DNA of 64,000 nt from Methylobacterium sp. CB376. GTDB taxonomy: Bacteria; Pseudomonadota; Alphaproteobacteria; Rhizobiales; Beijerinckiaceae. Position numbers and translations under genes: made by a program. The stretch covers positions 6,202,501 through 6,266,500 of the forward strand of contig NZ_CP121648.1 of NCBI RefSeq assembly GCF_029714205.1, read 5' to 3'. How positions within the stretch are numbered: position 1 is the stretch's first letter; each line of letters begins with the position of its first letter. The notes beneath the pieces are model-generated. The model searched no databases. It was not told the origin of the DNA and was given only the letters and a program-made list of their open reading frames with translations. This document shows positions 59,937 through 64,000 of the stretch, in pieces.

Positions 59937-60519
59937 GAATATAGTCTCTTCCACGCCCGCCTGGCGCAGGGCCGGCGCCCAAGCCGCCCGTCCCCTGAAC
60001 GGCCTCGATCGTCCCGGTGCCGCCCACGCCGCTCGCCGGCACCGCGCCGGAGGGGCGCGGGCCGTCGCGGCCCGCCCCGGGGCCGCGTGGGGCGCCGGGC
60101 CCCGGGAGGGCGCGCGCCGCGGTCATTCGATTTTCATCTGACCACCATCGGAACTATGCGTTCCTTTTCTGCGCTGCCGCGGCCCAGCATCCGCACCGAG
60201 AGCCGCGCGCCGGGAGGCGCCGACAGGACCGGCTCGCGGAGTCCCGAACGACGCGTCCGACAGCCCGGTTTCCCGTCCGGCCGCCCTCGGCCCGGCTCGC
60301 TCCGGCGCTCCTCGCCCTCCTGCCCGGCGGCTGCGTCGCGGCCGCGCGGCGAGGGGCCTATGCGGCGCCGCGCGCGGGTGCGCCGCCGTCGCGCGGTCGG
60401 CTGGGCGATCGCGCCCGCCAGGGTCGCGGACCGGCCCGAAGCGCACGGTCGGGTTGATCTGGGTCAAGGCCCGGCCCGTCCGCCGTGTCACCACTCACCT
60501 GCGAAGACGGGAGGACACC
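59937..60519. other. Region upstream of the phasin gene
   Basis: 583 nt. No supported gene. It contains the FixK-type box at 60454-60467 and ends with GGGAGGACACC before the phasin ATG. An AT-richer patch lies at about 60122-60170. The rest is GC-rich with no recognised element. Confidence 0.6.
60454..60467 (+). promoter_or_regulatory. FNR/FixK-type box upstream of the phasin gene
   Basis: TTGATCTGGGTCAA matches the FixK-style palindrome (TTGAT-N4-GTCAA, one mismatch in the right half). It ends 52 nt before the phasin ATG, a normal class-II-like distance. Suggests phasin production under low oxygen. Confidence 0.6.
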
Positions 60520-60846
60520 ATGGCGAGCGAGACCAACAGGGGCGAGACCTCACGCGCGTTCGGGGCCGGCGATCCCTGGTCCGGCCTGATCCCGGACGCC
60601 GCCCTCTGGACGTCGTTCGGCGTCGACCTGCCGTTCCGGCTGAGCGCGGAGATCCTGAGCTTCGCCGCCCGGCGGCTGCAGGCGCAGTCGGAGCACGTCG
60701 CGGCGATCGGCCGGTGCAAGTCGCCGGTCGAGGCGCTCAAGCTCCAGCTCGCCTTCGTCACCCGCGCCGTGTCGGAGTATCAGCGCGAGGCGGGGACGCT
60801 CTCGCAGGACGTGGCGGATTCCGCGCGCCCGGCCAGGGCGGCCTGA
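60520..60846 (+). CDS. Phasin family protein
   Basis: A 108-aa protein with a phasin-like helix: EILSFAARRLQAQSEHVAAIGRCKSPVEALKLQLAFVTRAVSEYQREAGTLSQDVADSARP. Phasins coat polyhydroxybutyrate granules. The sequence has the amphipathic repeat and the RLQAQ...KSPVEALKLQ signature of short alphaproteobacterial phasins. The ATG at 60520 follows a clear ribosome-binding site (GGGAGGACACC); the longer frame from 60454 would start inside the FixK-type box. Region 60847-61058 shows no gene. Confidence 0.85.
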   Translation: MASETNRGETSRAFGAGDPWSGLIPDAALWTSFGVDLPFRLSAEILSFAARRLQAQSEHVAAIGRCKSPVEALKLQLAFVTRAVSEYQREAGTLSQDVADSARPARAA

Positions 60847-61058
60847 GCGCCGGGGACGCTCCGAACCGATCGTCCGGACATCGGCTCGCCCGGTCGTGTG
60901 CCCGGCCCCGTGGCGGCCGCGCGCGCTCGCGGCGTCGCGCATGCGCGCATCCGCCGGGCCGCGGCGGCGCCGCCCTCCGGGATCGCCGTCAGGATCTCGC
61001 CGTGCTCCGCGTGCGGGCGGTGGATGCGGGCCCTCCGGTTCGGCCCGTGCGGGGGCGG

Positions 61059-62363
61059 TCAGGCCAGGTCCGGCTCCGGCTTGGCCGCGGCCTTGGCGGT
61101 GGCCAGGACCTTGTCGACGCGCCGCCCGTCCATGTCGACCACCTCGAAGCGCCAGCCGGCCACGTCGATGGCCTCGCCGGCGCGGGGCAGCCGCTGCAGG
61201 TGCGCGATGACGAGGCCCGCCACCGTCTCGTAGTCGCGCCGCTCGGGCAGGGGGACGCGCAGCTGCTCGGCCATCTCGTCCACCGGCATGCTCCCGGCCA
61301 GCAGCCAGGACCCGTCCTCCCGCCGCACCGCCTCCGGGTCGGGATCGTCCGTGTCGGCCCGGAAGGCGCCCGCGATGGCGTCCAGGATGTCGGCCGGGGT
61401 GACCACCCCGTCGAAATGGCCGTACTCGTCGTGCACGAGGGCGATGGGCACCTCGGCTCGGCGCAGGGCCGCGAGGGCGTCGAGGGCGCCGAGCCGGTCG
61501 GGCACGACCGGCGCCGCCCGGATATGCGCCCGCAGGTCGAGGGGCCGACCCTGGAGGAGGTCCGGCAGCAGGTCGCGCACCTGGACGATGCCCAGGATCT
61601 CGTCCTGGCGGCCCTCCCCGACCGGGAGGCGGGCATGGGACGTGCGCAGGAGGGTGTCGCGGATCGCCGCCTCGCTGTCGGTGAGGTCGAGGCGCGTCAC
61701 CTCGGTGCGCGGGGTCATCACGCCGCGCACGGTGCGGTCGGCGAGGCGCAGCACGCCCGCGATCATCCGGTGCGCGTCGGTCTCGATCACGCCGGCCGTC
61801 TCGGCCTCGGCCACGACGGCGCGGACCTCCTCCTCGGTCACCGCCTCGGGCGGCTCCGCCGCCGCGCCGAACAGCCCGAAGATCAGCCGGGTCGAGGCGT
61901 CGAGCAGCCAGACCACCGGGCCGGCGGCGCGCGACACCGCGGCCATCGGGCCGGCGACGAGGCAGGCGATCCGCTCGGGATGGCGCAGGGCGAGGCTCTT
62001 CGGCACGAGTTCGCCCACCACCACGGAGAGGTAGGTGATCAGGCCGATCACCACCCCGTAGCCGGCGGGCTGGGCCAGGCCCGGCGACAGGCCGGCCTCC
62101 TGCAGGAACTCGGCGAGATGCTGGCCGAGCGCCGCGCCCGAGAAGGCGCCGGCGAGCACGCCGATCAGGGTGATGCCGATCTGCACCGTGGAGAGGAAGC
62201 GCCCCGGCTCCTCCGCCAGGGCGAGCGCCGCCCGCGCCCCCGCCCGGCGCTGCTCGGCCATGACCTGCAGCCGCGCCTTGCGGGCCGACACCACGGCGAG
62301 TTCCGAGAGGGAGAAGACGCCGTTGAGGAGGATGAGCAGGAGCGCGACGGCGAGTTCGAGCAC
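61059..62363 (-). CDS. CNNM/HlyC-type membrane protein (CorB/CorC family)
   Basis: A 434-aa protein starting at GTG (62363): MLELAVALLLILLNGVFSLSELAVVSARKARLQ is the DUF21 domain start; residues to about 190 hold three to four membrane segments. Two CBS domains follow (VMTPRTEVTRLDLTDSEAAIRDTLLRTSHARLPV ... LGIVQVRDLL; ALVHDEYGHFDGVVTPADILDAI), then a CorC_HlyC transporter-associated domain at the C-terminus (DGSWLLAGSMPVDEMAEQL ... GWRFEVVDMDGRRVDKVLA). Members are Mg2+/Co2+ efflux or stress proteins, often mislabelled haemolysin. The GTG start is the only one that gives the complete first helix. Confidence 0.9.
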   Translation of the reverse strand: MLELAVALLLILLNGVFSLSELAVVSARKARLQVMAEQRRAGARAALALAEEPGRFLSTVQIGITLIGVLAGAFSGAALGQHLAEFLQEAGLSPGLAQPAGYGVVIGLITYLSVVVGELVPKSLALRHPERIACLVAGPMAAVSRAAGPVVWLLDASTRLIFGLFGAAAEPPEAVTEEEVRAVVAEAETAGVIETDAHRMIAGVLRLADRTVRGVMTPRTEVTRLDLTDSEAAIRDTLLRTSHARLPVGEGRQDEILGIVQVRDLLPDLLQGRPLDLRAHIRAAPVVPDRLGALDALAALRRAEVPIALVHDEYGHFDGVVTPADILDAIAGAFRADTDDPDPEAVRREDGSWLLAGSMPVDEMAEQLRVPLPERRDYETVAGLVIAHLQRLPRAGEAIDVAGWRFEVVDMDGRRVDKVLATAKAAAKPEPDLA

Positions 62364-62398
62364 GGTCCCTCGGGGCGACGGGGGCGGGGCGGCACCTT

Positions 62399-62489
62399 AG
62401 CAGACTTGCACGGGGCCATTCTGCTCGGTCTCCTGGTGTCGCATCAGGTTTCGCCGACGCGGTGCTTCGGTTCGCCGCCGAACCGCTGA
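62399..62489 (-). repeat. Dispersed intergenic repeat family 2, copy 2
   Basis: Read on the minus strand: GATGCGACACCAGGAGACCG-AGCAGAATGGCCCCGTGC-AAGTCTGCT, matching copy 1 (20662-20731) with few changes. A hairpin GGTTCG/CCGC/CGAACC (62469-62484) sits at the far end, where copy 1 has GGTTCGGCGGC. It lies between the CNNM gene start and the SplB-like gene. Confidence 0.7.
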
Positions 62490-62606
62490 CCCCTTCGGCA
62501 CCGACAGGCGGAACGACGCTTTGGTGGGGCGGCGCATCCCGGTCGATCGCCGGGCGCCGCGACCGGGACGCCGGGATCCCGGCCCGCCCGGCCGGCGTTC
62601 GCCCGC

Positions 62607-63686
62607 ATGACCATCCGGCTTCCGCCCCGCGCCCGGCTCTGGCGCCCGCAGAGGGTGCTCGTCACGCCCGCCGCCCTCGATCACGCCCACGGCCGCCAGA
62701 TGGTCGCGCGGCTCGAGGCGCTCGGCCTGCCGGTCGAGCGCCTGCGCGGCAACCGCCTCACCGGCCTCGGCGCGGAGGATCCGCGGCGGGCCTACCGGGA
62801 GGCCAAGAACACCCTGGCGGTCGTCGCCGCGCCGCCCTCCAGGCTGGCCCTGCAGCCGATCCCGCCCAGCGCCGATTGGCGCCTCGACCTCGCCGAGGGC
62901 TGCCCGGCCCATTGCCAGTACTGCTACCTCGCGGGCTCGCTCCAGGGCCCCCCGGTGACGCGCGCCTACGCCAATCTCGACGAGATCCTGGCCGTCCTGC
63001 CGCGCTACGCGGGGGCCGGCGGCGTCACCTCCGCGAGCGAGGCGCGGGCCGCCGAGGGCACGACCTTCGAGGCCTCCTGCTACACCGACCCGCTCGCGAT
63101 CGAGCACCTGACCGGCTCGCTCTCCGCGACGATCCGGCATTTCGGCGCCTGGGACGCCCCGGTGCAGCTGCGCTTCACCACCAAGTTCGCCGCGGTCGCG
63201 CCATTGCTCGGCCTCGCGCATGCGCGGCGCACCCGCATCCGCTTCTCCCTCAACGCCGCGCCGGCGGCGCGCTACGAGGGCGGCACCGATCCGTTGCCGG
63301 CCCGCCTCGCCGCGATGCGGGAGGCGGCCCTGGCCGGCTACCCGGTCGGCCTGACCCTCGCGCCGATCCTGCCGCTGCCCGGCTGGCGCGACGCCTACGG
63401 CGCGCTCCTCGCCGATATCGGCGCGGCGCTGGCCGGGGTGCCGGACCTCGACCTCACGGCGGAATGCATCACCCACCGCTTCACCCCGGGCTCCAAGACC
63501 GTGCTGGAGGGCTGGTATCCGGGCTCCGACCTGCCGATGCGCGAGGAGGAGCGCAGCCGCAAGCTGACCAAGTTCGGGTCGGTGAAGTACGTCCTCCCAA
63601 AGCCGCAGATGGCCGAATTGCGCGCCGAGATCGGCGCGCTCCTCGCCGCGCGGCTGCCGCAGGCGCGGCTCCTCTACTGGACCTGA
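62607..63686 (+). CDS. Spore-photoproduct-lyase-like radical SAM protein
   Basis: A 359-aa radical SAM protein of the SplB-like group. The cluster motif is C99-PAH-C103-QY-C106 (GCPAHCQYCYL), followed by ASCYTDPLAIEHLTG, QLRFTTKFAAVAPLLGL and LTAECITHRFTPGSK, which align with spore photoproduct lyase. In non-sporing bacteria these proteins are of uncertain role, possibly repair or modification of thymine dimers. The start MTIRLPPRARLWRPQRVLVTP is the natural one. Stands alone; downstream there is a bidirectional terminator candidate. Confidence 0.85.
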   Translation: MTIRLPPRARLWRPQRVLVTPAALDHAHGRQMVARLEALGLPVERLRGNRLTGLGAEDPRRAYREAKNTLAVVAAPPSRLALQPIPPSADWRLDLAEGCPAHCQYCYLAGSLQGPPVTRAYANLDEILAVLPRYAGAGGVTSASEARAAEGTTFEASCYTDPLAIEHLTGSLSATIRHFGAWDAPVQLRFTTKFAAVAPLLGLAHARRTRIRFSLNAAPAARYEGGTDPLPARLAAMREAALAGYPVGLTLAPILPLPGWRDAYGALLADIGAALAGVPDLDLTAECITHRFTPGSKTVLEGWYPGSDLPMREEERSRKLTKFGSVKYVLPKPQMAELRAEIGALLAARLPQARLLYWT

Positions 63687-63690
63687 CGGG

Positions 63691-63716
63691 CGCGGCGGGA
63701 CGAGGGGCCCGCCGCG
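63691..63716. terminator. Hairpin between convergent genes
   Basis: CGCGGCGGG (63691-63699) and CCCGCCGCG (63708-63716) form a perfect 9-bp stem with an 8-nt loop. It lies 5 nt after the SplB-like stop and 6 nt before the end of the convergent partial gene, so it can serve both. No T tract. Confidence 0.6.
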
Positions 63717-63721
63717 GCGGA

Positions 63722-64000
63722 TCACCGGCTCTTCTGGTAGAGCTTGCTGGCGATCTCGAAAATCTCCTGCGGCGCGTAATCCGGCGCGAAGGCCCCGTAA
63801 TTGCCGTCGAGCTCCGGGATCTTGCCGCCCTGCGGCGGTCCGTCGACGATCTCCAGCGGCCCGGGCGGGTCGCCCGGCAGTGCCACCTCGTCGTTCGACC
63901 ACACCCCCGCCATCTCCGGGTAATCCGGCGAGCCGAACGTGTAGAGGCGCCGGTGGGAGCCCTCCTGCAGGTATTTCTGGCACTCGGGGACGCGGCCGAG
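63722..64000 (-). CDS. 3' end of an unidentified protein (start beyond window)
   Basis: The last 92 residues of a protein whose start lies to the right of the window: ECQKYLQEGSHRRLYTFGSPDYPEMAGVWSNDEVALPGDPPGPLEIVDGPPQGGKIPELDGNYGAFAPDYAPQEIFEIASKLYQKSR, split here for description only. It is acidic and Gly/Pro/Tyr-rich with no membrane segment and no motif I recognise. A periplasmic enzyme or dehydrogenase C-terminus is possible but unsupported. Confidence 0.55.
   Translation of the reverse strand, partial: LGRVPECQKYLQEGSHRRLYTFGSPDYPEMAGVWSNDEVALPGDPPGPLEIVDGPPQGGKIPELDGNYGAFAPDYAPQEIFEIASKLYQKSR

Overview
The window is one continuous stretch of very GC-rich (roughly 70%) chromosomal DNA. 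It most resembles a Methylobacterium-type member of the Hyphomicrobiales/Rhizobiales (inference from gene content and composition; no 16S rRNA or tRNA is present). The first 16 kb are a nitrate-respiration island. From left to right: a partial nnrS, a DUF59 gene, then a long leftward operon narG-narH-narJ-narI-ppiC-(102-aa unknown)-hemerythrin-carbonic anhydrase-moaA-mogA-DUF2478, preceded by narK1 and narK2. FNR/FixK-type boxes (TTGAY-N4-ATCAA) sit before narG, before narK1 (both with exactly 65 nt to the start codon) and between nnrS and DUF59. This is a self-contained module: transport (NarK1/K2), reductase (NarGHI), assembly (NarJ, parvulin), cofactor synthesis (MoaA, MogA) and NO/O2-related accessory proteins.

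From 16.5 to 21 kb there is a decayed CusA-type RND pump fragment, an orphan FNR-type box, a small Arg-rich exported protein, a Tat-exported alkylsulfatase and a Rieske ferredoxin. From 21 to 32 kb lies a leftward catabolic operon under a divergent MarR gene: amidohydrolase, three-subunit molybdenum hydroxylase (CoxL/M/S-like, with a CoxG/SRPBCC domain apparently fused to CoxS but frameshifted), then a complete branched-chain-type ABC importer (LivK-H-M-G-F). The layout suggests uptake, hydroxylation and hydrolytic opening of an unidentified small, possibly N-heterocyclic, compound.

From 32 to 43 kb: an alpha/beta hydrolase, an MFS transporter + HMG-CoA-lyase remnant + aconitase operon, a PHB-depolymerase-type esterase, a ribbon-helix-helix regulator whose ribosome-binding site lies in a perfect inverted repeat, a Sel1-like/TAXI-binding-protein pair and a small exported repeat protein. 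From 43 to 48 kb there is a hemerythrin-like membrane protein behind a minisatellite, two pseudogenes (CPA1 antiporter; GH1-RmlD fusion) and two small exported proteins. From 47.7 to 64 kb: a NarX/NarL-like two-component system, PRC-barrel protein, ZIP transporter, Crp/Fnr regulator, haloacid-dehalogenase-like enzyme, a large frameshifted multi-domain glycosyltransferase, an FkbM methyltransferase, a phasin behind a FixK-type box, a CNNM/HlyC-type protein, a spore-photoproduct-lyase-like radical SAM enzyme and the 3' end of an unrecognised gene.

Two dispersed intergenic repeat families (three and two copies) abut stop codons in several cases. At least eight short tandem arrays occur; those inside genes have units that are multiples of 3 bp. 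No CRISPR array, insertion sequence, integrase, tRNA or rRNA was seen.
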